From positions 28,142-92,141 of the forward strand of contig JAPPMG010000003.1 of assembly GCA_028819215.1 (NCBI GenBank): a DNA stretch of 64,000 nt, given 5' to 3'. The position numbers and the translations under genes were made by a program. A model generated the notes under the pieces. That model was not told the DNA's origin. It saw only the letters and a program-made list of their open reading frames with translations, and ran no database searches. The DNA comes from Bryobacterales bacterium. Its GTDB lineage: Bacteria > Acidobacteriota > Terriglobia > Bryobacterales > UBA6623. Of this stretch, positions 8,576-17,849 are shown in pieces. Each line of letters opens with the position of its first letter. Within the stretch, counting starts at the first letter, position 1.

Positions 8576-9754
8576 ATGAAGTTCCCTTACCGCCTACCTC
8601 TGGCCGGACTGGCGCTAGCCGCAGTGCTCCCGGCCGACGTGATGATCCTCGAAGAGATCATCGTCAAGGTAAACGCTGGGATCATTCTGCGCTCGGAGTA
8701 CGAGCGTACGCTGGAGCAAGACCGGCTCGAACTGCTCGCCGATGCGTCCCTGACCGATGCCGAGCGCGAGGAGCAGCTGCGGCTGCGCGAGAAGTCCGTT
8801 CTGCGGGACATGATCGACCAGCGCCTGCTGGTCCAAAAGGGCGAGGAACTTGGTATCGATATCCAGGCACAGGTGCTGCGCCAGCGGGACGAGATCATGC
8901 GGCGCAACAACATCGAGTCGACCGACGAATTCGAAGCGTGGGTCCTCGAGCGCACCGGAGAGCCGGCCGAGGACCTGATGGATCGCATGCGCGAGAACTT
9001 CCTGTCCCAAGCGGTGCTCGGCCAAGAGGTGTCCCGGCGGGTGGTCGTAACGCGGGACGAGATCGAGGAGTACTACGAAGCTCACAAGGACGAATTCGTG
9101 CGCTCGGAGGGCGTTCGTCTGAGCCAGATCCTGATCTCGTTCGAGGGCGACGAAGATGCCAAGCGCAAGCAGGCCGACGAGGTTCACGAGCGCGTGGAGC
9201 GTGGCGAGCCCTTCGCCGAGATGGCGCGGCGCTTCTCTGAAGACGAGGCCACCAAGGAACTGGGCGGGGACATCGGCATCTACCGGCGCGGGATGCTCCG
9301 GGAAGAGATCGAGTCCGCAGTGTTCGGGCAGCGTCAGGGACACATTACGGACATCCTCGAAGTTCCCAATGGGCTGCTGATCCTGCGAGTCGATCAGAAC
9401 TACAGCGAGGGCTTGGCGGAACTGGAAGAGGTGCAGGAGGAGATTCGCGCGACGATCAGCGGCCCGCGCTTCCAGCCCGAGATCCGCAAGTACCTCAGCG
9501 AACTGCGGATGCAGTCCTACATCGAGATCCGCCCCGGCTACGCCGACGAAGGCGCAGTGGATGGCATGAACACCGCATGGAGCGACCCATCTCGCCTCGC
9601 GCCGCTGACAACGACCCGCGAAGAGGTGATCCGCACGCGCCGACGCAAGCGCCTGCTCTGGATGATCCCGCTGCCGAAAGGACCGGTGGACCTGGAAGAC
9701 TCGGACGACAGCACCGAGCCGGCGGACGAGACAGACGGGGCCGCGGCGTCGTGA
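8576..9754 (+). CDS. SurA-like periplasmic peptidyl-prolyl cis-trans isomerase (parvulin)
   Basis: A 392-residue exported foldase. Residues 1-20 form a signal peptide (MKFPYRLPLAGLALAAVLPA), then a SurA-N-type helical chaperone region containing EIIVKVNAGIILRSEYERT, and one parvulin PPIase domain at about 178-280 (RLSQILISFEG ... ARRFSEDEATKELGGDIG ... EVPNGLLILRVDQ). The C-terminal 50 residues are acidic and low in complexity. The protein probably assists folding of outer-membrane proteins in the periplasm, which fits the TonB receptors encoded in this window. Its stop codon overlaps the start of the next gene (GTGA at 9751-9754), indicating translational coupling. Confidence 0.9.
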   Translation: MKFPYRLPLAGLALAAVLPADVMILEEIIVKVNAGIILRSEYERTLEQDRLELLADASLTDAEREEQLRLREKSVLRDMIDQRLLVQKGEELGIDIQAQVLRQRDEIMRRNNIESTDEFEAWVLERTGEPAEDLMDRMRENFLSQAVLGQEVSRRVVVTRDEIEEYYEAHKDEFVRSEGVRLSQILISFEGDEDAKRKQADEVHERVERGEPFAEMARRFSEDEATKELGGDIGIYRRGMLREEIESAVFGQRQGHITDILEVPNGLLILRVDQNYSEGLAELEEVQEEIRATISGPRFQPEIRKYLSELRMQSYIEIRPGYADEGAVDGMNTAWSDPSRLAPLTTTREEVIRTRRRKRLLWMIPLPKGPVDLEDSDDSTEPADETDGAAAS

Positions 9755-10992
9755 TAAAGGACCACTTTATCGCCGATCTGAAGACGATCGATCGTACCGC
9801 GAGGTTCGAAAGCACATTCCTGGTCCAAGCCAAGGAGATCCGCTCGAAGAAGAAAAGCGGCGAGCCGTATCTCGTGCTGCGGCTGGCGGATCGCACGGGC
9901 GTGATGGATGCCCGCATGTGGGACAACGTCAGCGCCGTCGCCGAGGTCTTCAAGGTCAGCGACTTCATCGAGATCCGGGGCCGGGTCCAAGACTACAACG
10001 GCCAAGCACAGATCGCCATTGGCAAGCTGGCGGTTGTGCCGCGGGCCCAAGTCGATCCCGGCGAATTCCTGCCCCGCACGAGACGCGACATCGACAAGAT
10101 GTTCGGGGAAGTCCAGGCGACCATCGAAGGCTTCGCGGATCCGCACCTGAAGCGGCTCATGAGCGATATCTTCCGCGACAAGGAAATCGCCCGCCGCTAC
10201 AAGCAAGCCCCGGCTGCAAGCGGCATGCACCATGCTTGGGTCGGCGGCCTGCTGGAGCATGTCCTGAGCTGTCTTCAGGTCAGCCGGCTCCTGGCGTCCC
10301 ACTATTCCGAACTCGACGGCGACCTGCTCGCCTCGGGAGTGCTGCTGCACGATTTCGGAAAGATCTTCGAACTCAGCGTGGACCACGCGATCGAATACAC
10401 CGACGAGGGCCGTCTGCTCGGCCACATCGCCATGGGCAGCGCCTGGCTAGAGCGCCGCTGTGACGAAATCGAGGGCTTCCCCCCGCGCCTGAAGACACTG
10501 CTGCTGCACTTGGTGCTCAGCCATCACGGGAAGTTGGAATTCGGATCGCCCAAGCAGCCGCTGTTTCCCGAAGCACTCGCGCTGCACTATATCGACGACC
10601 TGGACTCGCGCCTCGAAATGATGCGAGCAGCCACGGGTGAAATCGCCGGCGAGCAGGTATGGAGTCCCTTCCATCGCGGGCTGGAATCCGTTGTGCTCGA
10701 CAAGGGAGCCTTCCTGCGGAGGGGCTCTGAATCGAGCACGCCGCAAGAGCCGGGAGAGCAAACGCGGGCCAACAGGCGTCCCGAACCACAGCCAAGCCCT
10801 CCCACGTCCCAGCCTGAGAGACAGGCGGCCCCGGTTAGCACGAATAGCCCGCCGCTGGTTCCGCCCGCACTGCACCCTGAGCCTTCTTCTGGCCCTGCGT
10901 CCGCGCAAGACGAGCACGGCGAGACCCCCACCACGCCGCCGGCGGTCGACCTGTTTTCCGCCTCCGGACCGGCTGGCGGGAATCAGGAGTGA
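9751..10992 (+). CDS. YhaM-like 3'-5' exoribonuclease / HD-domain nucleic-acid hydrolase
   Basis: A 413-residue protein starting at the GTG that overlaps the previous stop (GTGA). An in-frame upstream region exists but lies inside the SurA-like gene. Residues about 1-95 form an OB-fold (FLVQAKEIRSKKK, YLVLRLADRTG, DARMWDN), as in the YhaM/CBF1 family. The HD domain follows, with HHAWVGGLLEH and VLLHDFGKI giving the metal ligands. Family members degrade RNA or ssDNA from the 3' end. Residues from about 330 onward form a Pro/Ser/Gln-rich tail absent from ordinary YhaM (about 310 residues). Coupling to a periplasmic foldase is probably co-expression rather than a shared pathway. Confidence 0.88.
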   Translation: MIKDHFIADLKTIDRTARFESTFLVQAKEIRSKKKSGEPYLVLRLADRTGVMDARMWDNVSAVAEVFKVSDFIEIRGRVQDYNGQAQIAIGKLAVVPRAQVDPGEFLPRTRRDIDKMFGEVQATIEGFADPHLKRLMSDIFRDKEIARRYKQAPAASGMHHAWVGGLLEHVLSCLQVSRLLASHYSELDGDLLASGVLLHDFGKIFELSVDHAIEYTDEGRLLGHIAMGSAWLERRCDEIEGFPPRLKTLLLHLVLSHHGKLEFGSPKQPLFPEALALHYIDDLDSRLEMMRAATGEIAGEQVWSPFHRGLESVVLDKGAFLRRGSESSTPQEPGEQTRANRRPEPQPSPPTSQPERQAAPVSTNSPPLVPPALHPEPSSGPASAQDEHGETPTTPPAVDLFSASGPAGGNQE

Positions 10993-11064
10993 TTCCGGCG
11001 TCTCGCGAAGAGTGCGAGCACGGCATGGCAGCGCGGGCTGCACCGGAACGAGAATGATGGAATC

Positions 11065-11847
11065 ATGTCGGACTCGCTGCAAGGCAAAGTCATCCTGATC
11101 ACGGGCTCGACCCAGGGCTTGGGCGAGGAGATCGCCCGCCTCTCGGTAGAGCGAGGAGCCGCAGGCATCGTGCTGACCGGCCGCTCGGTTGAGCGCGGCG
11201 AAGCGCTGGCGGCTGCCTTGGCCTCCGCGCAATGCCGGGTGATGTTCGTGCAAGCAGAACTCGCGAACACCGCCGCTTGCCGGGAAATCATCAAGCGGGC
11301 CGATCACGAGTTCGGCCGCTTGGATGGCTTGGTCAACGCCGCCGCCTGCACTGAGCGTGGCACGCTCGAAGACACGTCGGCCGAGCACTGGGACAAGATC
11401 ATGGCGATCAATCTCCGCGCTCCGTTCCTGCTGATCCAGGGTGCGGTCGGCATCATGCAGCGCGAGGGCAAGGGCGGGAGCATCGTCAACATCCAGAGCA
11501 TGTCGGCCCACGGCGGCACGCCCAACCTCACTGCCTACAGCGTGTCGAAGGGCGGGCTCGGCATCCTGACCCGGAACGCCGCGCACTCTCAGAGAGCGCA
11601 CAAGATCCGGGTGAATGCCCTCAACATTGGCTGGATGGCCACTCCCGCCGAGCATGCCGTGCAGCGCCTCGAGGGCCAGCCGGAGGACTGGCTGGAAGCG
11701 GCGGACAAGGGAGCGCCGTTCGGCAGGATACTGCGCCCGCGAGACGTGGCTGGCATGGCCGCGTACCTGCTCAGCGACGAAGCCTGCATGATGACCGGAG
11801 CCTTGGTCGACTTCGACCAGCACGTGATGGGCATCTACGCTCCCTAG
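11065..11847 (+). CDS. Short-chain dehydrogenase/reductase (SDR) family oxidoreductase
   Basis: A 260-residue classical SDR. The nucleotide-binding motif TGSTQGLG lies at residues 13-20, NAA at 91-93, a catalytic Ser in NIQSMSAHG (142-150), and Tyr158/Lys162 in YSVSKGG. The C-terminus has the FDFDQH-type ending seen in sugar or polyol SDRs. NAD(P) preference and substrate cannot be read reliably. It stands alone between the nuclease gene and tRNA-Lys, with no obvious operon partner. Confidence 0.88.
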   Translation: MSDSLQGKVILITGSTQGLGEEIARLSVERGAAGIVLTGRSVERGEALAAALASAQCRVMFVQAELANTAACREIIKRADHEFGRLDGLVNAAACTERGTLEDTSAEHWDKIMAINLRAPFLLIQGAVGIMQREGKGGSIVNIQSMSAHGGTPNLTAYSVSKGGLGILTRNAAHSQRAHKIRVNALNIGWMATPAEHAVQRLEGQPEDWLEAADKGAPFGRILRPRDVAGMAAYLLSDEACMMTGALVDFDQHVMGIYAP

Positions 11848-11961
11848 ATCGCGGCGCGGCTCGCCAAGGCGGCAGGCCGGATCTGACGGGAAGTGCTATG
11901 CTTGGGACTGGCAGCGGGCATCGGCCATTACCGAGGCATGCCCGCGATATGGCCCGGTCAT

Positions 11962-12037
11962 GGGCGCGTAGCTCAATTGGTAGAGCAAGTGACTCTTAAT
12001 CACTAGGTTCGGGGTTCGAGTCCCTGCGCGCTCACCA
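11962..12037 (+). tRNA. tRNA-Lys (anticodon CUU)
   Basis: A complete cloverleaf can be drawn. The acceptor stem GGGCGCG (11962-11968) pairs with CGCGCTC (12027-12033); the anticodon stem AGTGA/TCACT encloses the loop CTCTTAA, whose central CTT reads AAG; the T-arm loop is TTCGAGT. The discriminator base is A (12034), and CCA is encoded at 12035-12037. Confidence 0.96.
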
Positions 12038-12265
12038 CTCCCGAACGGCATTCCGCAACCCCCTTGCGGTCCAACTGGACTGCTTGGCGTTCCCCTGGCA
12101 CCTTGAAGCTGCGGTGCCATCGCAACGTAGGCCGGCTGGCATGAAAGCGACCCACCCGCTTTTCCCGATCAAACTGGAATACGTCCCGCCCATCAAGGAT
12201 TACAGCCCGCTTGCCGCAAAAGCCTATAGTATCCCCGCGGGCGCGCATATGCTGGGACTTAATTC

Positions 12266-14692
12266 ATGTCATCCCTGCGCCTCCGCCTTCTAGCCGCTTC
12301 GGCTCTAGCCATTTTCGCGATTCCCGGGTTGGCCCAGTCGACGGGCACCCTTTCCGGGACGGTATCGATGAAGGAAACGGGCAGCCCGATGCACGGCGCA
12401 AACGTGCTCATCGTCGAGTTGGGCCGCAGCATTCTCTCGGACGACGATGGCGGATTCACATTCGCCCGCGTACCGCCCGGGACATACCACGTCGTCGCTC
12501 ATCTGGACCATCTCTTCACGGAAGCCGCCAAGACAGTGGCGGTTGAATCCGGTGGCGAGGCGTCAGTCGATTTCCTCCTAGCGCTGGCCGCCGAGCGATA
12601 CGAAATCACAGTCACCGCATCGGAGCTGCACGAAACGACCTTCGAGTCCTTCCAAGATGTCGAGTCTCTGGATGCCTATGACCTAGCCGAAGCAACGGCC
12701 ATCTCGCTTGGCGAGGCGCTGGACCACCGCGTCGGGACCGGAATCGCAAAGCGCAGCTTCGGCCCTGGCAGTTCGCGGCCGATCATACGGGGCTTCGACG
12801 GCGACCGCGTCCTAGTCATGGAGGACGGCATCAACACCGGAACGCTATCGTCACAGTCCGGTGACCACGGGGAACTCGTGAACGTCGGGCAATTGGCGAG
12901 ACTTGAGATCGTCAAGGGTCCCGCGACGTTGCTGTACAGCGGCAACGCAATGGGAGGAACGGTCAACGCGATCAGTCGCCACCACGAGCATCATCCCCAT
13001 CCACACCAAGGTTTTCGCGGATTCCTGTCGGGCTCAGGCGGAACGGCGAACGCGCTAGCGGGAGGGAATGCGGGCTTCGAGCTCGGGGTCGGAAGAGTGA
13101 TGCTCTGGGGCCACGGCGGAGGGGTTCGCACGGGAGACTACACCGCTCCTGAGGAAGGCCAAGTCTTCAATTCTCGCACGGAGATGATGAACGGAGGCGG
13201 CGGGCTGGGCTGGTACGGAAATTCGATGTTCTTGACCGCAGAAGCGAGAGTCGACAGCGGCGATTCCGGAGTTCCCTTCGCGCACGAGTTCCACGCTCAC
13301 GGTCACGAGGAAGAACACGACGACGACGATGAGGACCACAAAGAGGGCGAGGACGAGGACGAAGACGAGGACGAGGAGGAACATCACGAGGAAGAAGAGG
13401 AGGAACTCGAGCGAGTCTCCCTCCAAAACCGCCGGACTAGCTACCGGGTGAACTGGGGCCTGCTGAATCTCGCCGGCCCTGTGGAGAGCTTCACGCTGAA
13501 GCTGGCCGTCACCGACTGGCAACATGACGAGATCGAGCACTTCCACGATGGCGGCTCGGCTATCGGCACTACATTCCGCAATGATCGATTTACTTATCGC
13601 GGTGTGTTCGAACAAACGAAGAGAGGACCCCTTTCAGGCCGGTTCGGAGTGTGGGGCGTTGACCGCGCATACGAAGTGACCGGCGAAGAGGCGCTCGCCC
13701 CGCCGATTGACCAGAACGGGCTGGCATTCTTCGCGTTGGAAGAACTCGACTTCGAACGATTCAAGATTCAGTTCGGAGGACGCATCGAGACGCAACGCTA
13801 TAACCCTGCTTACGCGGAACGCGAAGGCCACGACCACGACGAAGAGGAAGAAGACCACGCCGATGACGATGACGACGAGGAGGGAGAGGAGCACGAAGAC
13901 GACGAGCACGAGGCTCCCGATGCCGTTGATCGGGCCTTCACTGGCGGCTCTGCCGCGATCGGCATCCATGCCGATACGTGGCGGGGAGGAGCGTTCGTAG
14001 CCAACTTCTCCAGAAGCTTCCGCGCGCCATCGCTAGAAGAGCTCTACAATTTCGGGCCACACCCCGGAAACAGGGCATTTGAGGTCGGCGATCCCAGATT
14101 GGATGCCGAGACCGGAAACGGAATCGATATCTCGTTGAGACATGAAGCGGGCCGTGTTCGCGGCGAGTTCAACTTGTTCTACTACGATTTCAGCAACTTC
14201 ATCTTCCCGTTCTGGAATGGCGAGATAGTTGACGATTTCATAGAAATCGAGTTCACGCAGCGCAGCGCACGTTTCACTGGCGCTGAAGCGAGCCTCGGGA
14301 TCGCCCTCCACGACGCTCTCCGCCTGAACTTGGGAATCGACTATGTCGATGCGAAGGACACCGACACAAACACGTATCTGCCTCGGATCCCGCCCTTGCG
14401 CGGGCGCATAGGCTTCGACCTTCGGGCGGGCGGATTCCGCCTTTCGCCGGAGTTTGTGATGGCAAGCGAACAGAGCCGGACGTTCACGGGCGAGACCTCG
14501 ACGCCCGGATATACTGTCGTGAACCTGAAGGCCACCTACACCGTCGCCCGTCAGCACCTTGCGCACCAGTTTGCGGCCGAGGTGTTCAATATCGGGGACC
14601 AGCTCTACCGGAACCATTCGTCCTTCATCAAGGACCTAGCCCCCGAGATTGGCCGAGGCGTGCGATTCACCTATACGGTGCGATTCTTCTGA
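12266..14692 (+). CDS. TonB-dependent receptor with metal-binding His/acidic loops (ZnuD-like)
   Basis: An 808-residue outer-membrane receptor. Residues 1-24 are a signal peptide ending in PGLAQ; about 25-110 form a carboxypeptidase-regulatory beta-sandwich; a plug follows (PIIRGFDGDRVLVMEDG, LEIVKGPATLLYSGNAMGGTVN) and then a barrel ending in VRFTYTVRFF. Three segments are unusual: HHEHHPHPHQ near residue 239, a run of His/Asp/Glu at about 338-382, and another at about 519-552. Such loops are known from the zinc receptor ZnuD and related metal receptors, so uptake of Zn or another transition metal is a reasonable inference. It is monocistronic, downstream of tRNA-Lys. I saw no convincing Zur operator upstream, and no ABC importer is adjacent. 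Confidence 0.88.
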   Translation: MSSLRLRLLAASALAIFAIPGLAQSTGTLSGTVSMKETGSPMHGANVLIVELGRSILSDDDGGFTFARVPPGTYHVVAHLDHLFTEAAKTVAVESGGEASVDFLLALAAERYEITVTASELHETTFESFQDVESLDAYDLAEATAISLGEALDHRVGTGIAKRSFGPGSSRPIIRGFDGDRVLVMEDGINTGTLSSQSGDHGELVNVGQLARLEIVKGPATLLYSGNAMGGTVNAISRHHEHHPHPHQGFRGFLSGSGGTANALAGGNAGFELGVGRVMLWGHGGGVRTGDYTAPEEGQVFNSRTEMMNGGGGLGWYGNSMFLTAEARVDSGDSGVPFAHEFHAHGHEEEHDDDDEDHKEGEDEDEDEDEEEHHEEEEEELERVSLQNRRTSYRVNWGLLNLAGPVESFTLKLAVTDWQHDEIEHFHDGGSAIGTTFRNDRFTYRGVFEQTKRGPLSGRFGVWGVDRAYEVTGEEALAPPIDQNGLAFFALEELDFERFKIQFGGRIETQRYNPAYAEREGHDHDEEEEDHADDDDDEEGEEHEDDEHEAPDAVDRAFTGGSAAIGIHADTWRGGAFVANFSRSFRAPSLEELYNFGPHPGNRAFEVGDPRLDAETGNGIDISLRHEAGRVRGEFNLFYYDFSNFIFPFWNGEIVDDFIEIEFTQRSARFTGAEASLGIALHDALRLNLGIDYVDAKDTDTNTYLPRIPPLRGRIGFDLRAGGFRLSPEFVMASEQSRTFTGETSTPGYTVVNLKATYTVARQHLAHQFAAEVFNIGDQLYRNHSSFIKDLAPEIGRGVRFTYTVRFF

Positions 14693-14713
14693 TCCGCCTA
14701 CCCGGGCGATCAG
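14689..14713 (+). terminator. Hairpin overlapping the receptor stop codon
   Basis: CTGATC (14689-14694), a bulged C and GCC pair with GGC plus GATCAG (14705-14713) around a six-base loop. The stop codon of the TonB receptor lies inside the 5' arm. A T-rich stretch (CTTTT) appears about 10 bases further on. Terminator function is inferred. Confidence 0.35.
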
Positions 14714-15366
14714 AGACCGATCTTTTCGGGATTGGGGGTGTGGGCCACATGGCTCCCACTCAAGGTGCGGGGCTGCACGCGGGAGATTGAGCTTCTTGGC
14801 CGGCTCCAAGCCTTCGCGCGCAAACAGGCCTCCGACTTGGCCGGCCGAGCAGGGGTCGAGCATTGGCCTTGCCGGGTTCTCGGACAACCCGATCAGAGCT
14901 CGACTCACCATCTGATCCCTCATATCGAACGAAGCTGTCTAACAGGCATTCGTGGCGGATGGCTGCCCGTCAGGTCGCGACGGATCGATCGAGCAGCGTG
15001 AGGGGCTGACACGCGTCTACGTTTGCGGTGGCAAACGATGCGAGCCCCCGGCGGCCCAAAGCAGCTTGATGCACACGGGCCGGGCTCGTTGCTGCACTCC
15101 GCCTGTTGAGCGAACACTCTGTTAGGCGCAATGGAACGTTGCGGCATTGCACCGGTGCGTCGCTGCCGACAGTCCGAATTCTGCTGTCCCCGAAGCGCTC
15201 GGCGTCCATTCGCCGATCCCCAGCCCGTAGCCTCCTGCGGGCCGATGCGTGCCGGTTACGGTCGAGAGCGTACTAGTTGCGGCCCAATACCGAGGTGTGT
15301 ATCCTATTGGGCGCACTAAAGCCCGAGTCACCGCGCCCTGTCCAGCGCTGGCGTCAGAGTGGGCAT
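14714..15366. other. Long intergenic region with no recognisable gene
   Basis: About 650 bases between the TonB receptor and the formaldehyde dehydrogenase. I find no convincing ORF, RNA fold or mobile element; short open frames here lack ribosome sites and family resemblance. It presumably holds the promoter of the dehydrogenase. Confidence 0.5.
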
Positions 15367-15378
15367 AGGAGGAATCAC

Positions 15379-16569
15379 ATGGCAACAAATCGAGGCGTTG
15401 CATACATTCGCCCCGGGGTCGTCGAAATTCAATCGACAGACTTTCCGAAACTAGCGCTCGGGGATCGCAAGTGCGATCACGGCGTGATCCTAAGGATCGT
15501 CTCTACCAACATCTGCGGTAGCGACCAACACATGGTCCGCGGTCGGACCACCGCACCCGAAGGACTCATCCTGGGTCACGAGATCACCGGCGAGGTGATC
15601 GAGGCCGGCCGCGATGTAGAGTTCGTCTCCGTCGGCGACATCGTCTCGGTACCGTTCAACATTGCATGTGGACGCTGCCGCAACTGCAAGGGCGGCCTGA
15701 CCGGCATCTGCCTCAACGTCAATCCGGCCAGACCCGGCGCCGCATACGGCTACGTGGATATGGGCGGCTGGGTAGGCGGCCAGGCCGAGTATGTCATGGT
15801 CCCCTACGCCGACTTCAACCTGCTCAAGTTCCCTGACCGGGACCAGGCTATGGAGAAGATCGGCGACTTGACGCTGCTTTCCGATATCTTCCCGACTGGC
15901 TACCACGGAGCGGTGACGGCGGGAGTCGGACCGGGTTCGATCGTATACGTCGCGGGCGGGGGGCCGGTCGGTCTAGCGAGCGCTCACGGCTGCCAGCTGC
16001 TTGGAGCGGCCTGCGTCATTGTTGGCGACATGATCCCCGAGCGGCTCGCCCAAGCGGCAAGCTTCGGATGCGAGACCGTGGATCTGACCAAGGACGCCTC
16101 GCTGGCGGAGCAGATCGAGCAGATCGTGGGCGAGCCCGAAGTCGATTGCGGAGTGGACTGCGTGGGATTCGAGGCCCGCGGCCACGGCCGCGAAGCGGTT
16201 GTCGAGCGGCCCGCCACCGTGCTCAACGCGCTGATGGAGGTCACACGGGCAGGCGGCGGGATCGGCATTCCGGGCCTCTACGTGACCGGCGATCCGGGCG
16301 GTGTCGACGACAACGCCAAGATTGGCAACTTGGGCATTCGCATTGGCCTGGGGTGGGCCAAGTCCCACCACTTCATGACCGGCCAGTGCCCGGTGATGAA
16401 GTACCACCGCCAGCTCATGCAGGCGATCTTGTACGGCAAGGCGTCTCCGGCCAAGGCGTGCAATGTCACCTACATCTCGCTGGACGAGGCTCCGCAGGGC
16501 TACGAGGACTTTGACAAGGGGGCGGCGCGCAAGTTCGTGATCGATCCGCACGCTCAGATCGCGGCCTGA
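15379..16569 (+). CDS. fdhA: Glutathione-independent formaldehyde dehydrogenase
   Basis: A zinc-dependent medium-chain dehydrogenase, 396 residues, very close in sequence pattern to the Pseudomonas putida enzyme that oxidises formaldehyde to formate using tightly bound NAD and no thiol cofactor. The start at 15379 is set by AGGAGG at 15367-15372. The catalytic zinc site has Cys46 ([15 protein letters not shown]) and His67 ([11 protein letters not shown]); the structural zinc loop is [15 protein letters not shown]; the segments [16 protein letters not shown] and [11 protein letters not shown] are family signatures. It lies about 1.3 kb upstream of a cytochrome c / PQQ dehydrogenase pair, which suggests disposal of aldehyde made by alcohol oxidation. 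Dismutation of other aldehydes is also possible in this family. Confidence 0.94.
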   Translation: MATNRGVAYIRPGVVEIQSTDFPKLALGDRKCDHGVILRIVSTNICGSDQHMVRGRTTAPEGLILGHEITGEVIEAGRDVEFVSVGDIVSVPFNIACGRCRNCKGGLTGICLNVNPARPGAAYGYVDMGGWVGGQAEYVMVPYADFNLLKFPDRDQAMEKIGDLTLLSDIFPTGYHGAVTAGVGPGSIVYVAGGGPVGLASAHGCQLLGAACVIVGDMIPERLAQAASFGCETVDLTKDASLAEQIEQIVGEPEVDCGVDCVGFEARGHGREAVVERPATVLNALMEVTRAGGGIGIPGLYVTGDPGGVDDNAKIGNLGIRIGLGWAKSHHFMTGQCPVMKYHRQLMQAILYGKASPAKACNVTYISLDEAPQGYEDFDKGAARKFVIDPHAQIAA

Positions 16570-16584
16570 CGGACGATCAGATCA

Positions 16585-16607
16585 CCGCCGGAGCCCGTTC
16601 CCGGCGG
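16585..16607 (+). terminator. Perfect 7-bp hairpin after fdhA
   Basis: CCGCCGG (16585-16591) pairs with CCGGCGG (16601-16607) around a nine-base loop, between the fdhA stop and the next start. There is no T-tract, so termination or attenuation is inferred. Confidence 0.4.
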
Positions 16608-16628
16608 GAATCGATTAGCATAGGGAGC

Positions 16629-17570
16629 ATGCAAGAAAAGACCTCGCGGCGCCAGCTGCTTGCCGCAGCTGGGGCTGGCGCTCTGGGTGCGGCATGCTCC
16701 CGGCCATCTTCAGAGACCGAGCCAAAGCCAGCCGACCCCGCCGATAGGATCCGGCTGGGTGTCTCCTCGTATTCGTACTGGCACTTCTCCGAGGAGAAGT
16801 ACCCGATCGAGAACGTGATCGACCATGCGGCAGCGCTGGGCTTCGACGGCGTCGAGATCTTGCATCGCCAGATGGAGAACGAGACGCCTGAGTACATGAA
16901 CGCACTCAAGCGCCGCGCCTGGGACGAAGGCTTGGATCTGATCATGCTCTCGATCCACCAGGACTTCGTCGATCCCAGCGCGGACAAGCGGCAGGAAGCA
17001 ATCTCCCACACCAAGCACTGCATCGATCTAGCCCACCAATTGGGTATCCCGGCAATCCGGCTCAACACCGGTCGCTGGGGCACGATCAGGTCTTTCGACG
17101 ACCTGATGGCCGCCGACGGGAACGAACCAGCCCTCGAGGGGTACACCGACGAGGACGCGATCGGCTGGTGCGTGGACTCAATCCGCGAATGCCTGCCCCA
17201 CGCCGCACAGGCGGGAGTCGTGATGGCGCTGGAGAACCACTGGGGGCTGTCCACCAAGGTCGACGTTCTCTTGCGCATCCACCGCGAAGTGGGCGACCCT
17301 TGGCTCGGCATCAACATGGATACGGGCAACTATGTCGGGGACCCGTACCCCCAAATGGAGCAGCTCGCACCGCACGCCAACATCGTGCAGGCCAAGACCT
17401 ACCCGGGCGGCGGCGTCTGGTATTCTCTCGACCTCGATTACCTGCGCATCGCCCAGATCCTGCGCGACGCGGACTTCAAGGGCTATGTCTCGCTTGAAAT
17501 GGAAGGCAATGCTCCGGCCGAGCAGGCGGTCGCGGAGAGTTTCCAAGTCCTGCGCGAAGCATTCACCTAG
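16629..17570 (+). CDS. Tat-exported sugar-phosphate isomerase/epimerase-like TIM-barrel protein
   Basis: A 313-residue AP-endonuclease-2-type TIM barrel of the xylose isomerase-like superfamily. The N-terminus has a twin-arginine signal ([18 protein letters not shown]) that ends in a lipobox-like Cys, so it is probably an exported lipoprotein. The barrel begins at [13 protein letters not shown]; metal-binding positions are suggested by ALENHWG, NMDTGNY and VSLEMEGN. Related proteins isomerise or epimerise sugars and sugar derivatives; the substrate is unknown. It is downstream of fdhA (59-base gap with a hairpin) and upstream of the cytochrome/PQQ pair. A second, shorter member of the superfamily is encoded at 40402-41244. 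Confidence 0.82.
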   Translation: MQEKTSRRQLLAAAGAGALGAACSRPSSETEPKPADPADRIRLGVSSYSYWHFSEEKYPIENVIDHAAALGFDGVEILHRQMENETPEYMNALKRRAWDEGLDLIMLSIHQDFVDPSADKRQEAISHTKHCIDLAHQLGIPAIRLNTGRWGTIRSFDDLMAADGNEPALEGYTDEDAIGWCVDSIRECLPHAAQAGVVMALENHWGLSTKVDVLLRIHREVGDPWLGINMDTGNYVGDPYPQMEQLAPHANIVQAKTYPGGGVWYSLDLDYLRIAQILRDADFKGYVSLEMEGNAPAEQAVAESFQVLREAFT

Positions 17571-17849
17571 AGAGCGGTAATCGCTCGGCTGCACGTCTTT
17601 GGCGGATCGGCCACTGAGCAGCGGGACGCTCGGCGTTCGATCCCGTCTGGCAGGAGAGCATCCGTGGGTCGCGGCGCGGGGAGACGTTGATCGGTGAGGC
17701 CGCCCGGGGCTTGGAGCCCAGCGGCCAGGGGCGCTGGCACGAACGGCACTACGCCCGGCAGAAGTACCCGCAGGCATTCAGGCTCAATGCTGAGACGCGG
17801 GTCAGGGATTCGTCCTCGCACAGTCTGCTAGCCTTGATAGTCATTCGCC

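Noticed and set aside
10447..11823. Long antisense open frame (458 codons) across the nuclease and SDR genes
   Set aside because: It spans two real genes on the other strand and an intergenic gap, and shows no recognisable domain.
11896..12120. Open frame overlapping the tRNA-Lys gene on the minus strand
   Set aside because: It contains the translation of the complement of the tRNA (a common artefact); the cloverleaf is complete.
12040..12265. Possible Zur operator upstream of the metal-loop TonB receptor
   Set aside because: No palindrome matching a Zur-type site could be found by eye; a profile scan is needed.
13310..13420. GAC/GAG-rich run as a simple-sequence repeat or phase-variable tract
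   Set aside because: It codes in frame for the acidic loop of the receptor and varies in codon use (GAC, GAT, GAG, GAA), which is not a pure microsatellite.
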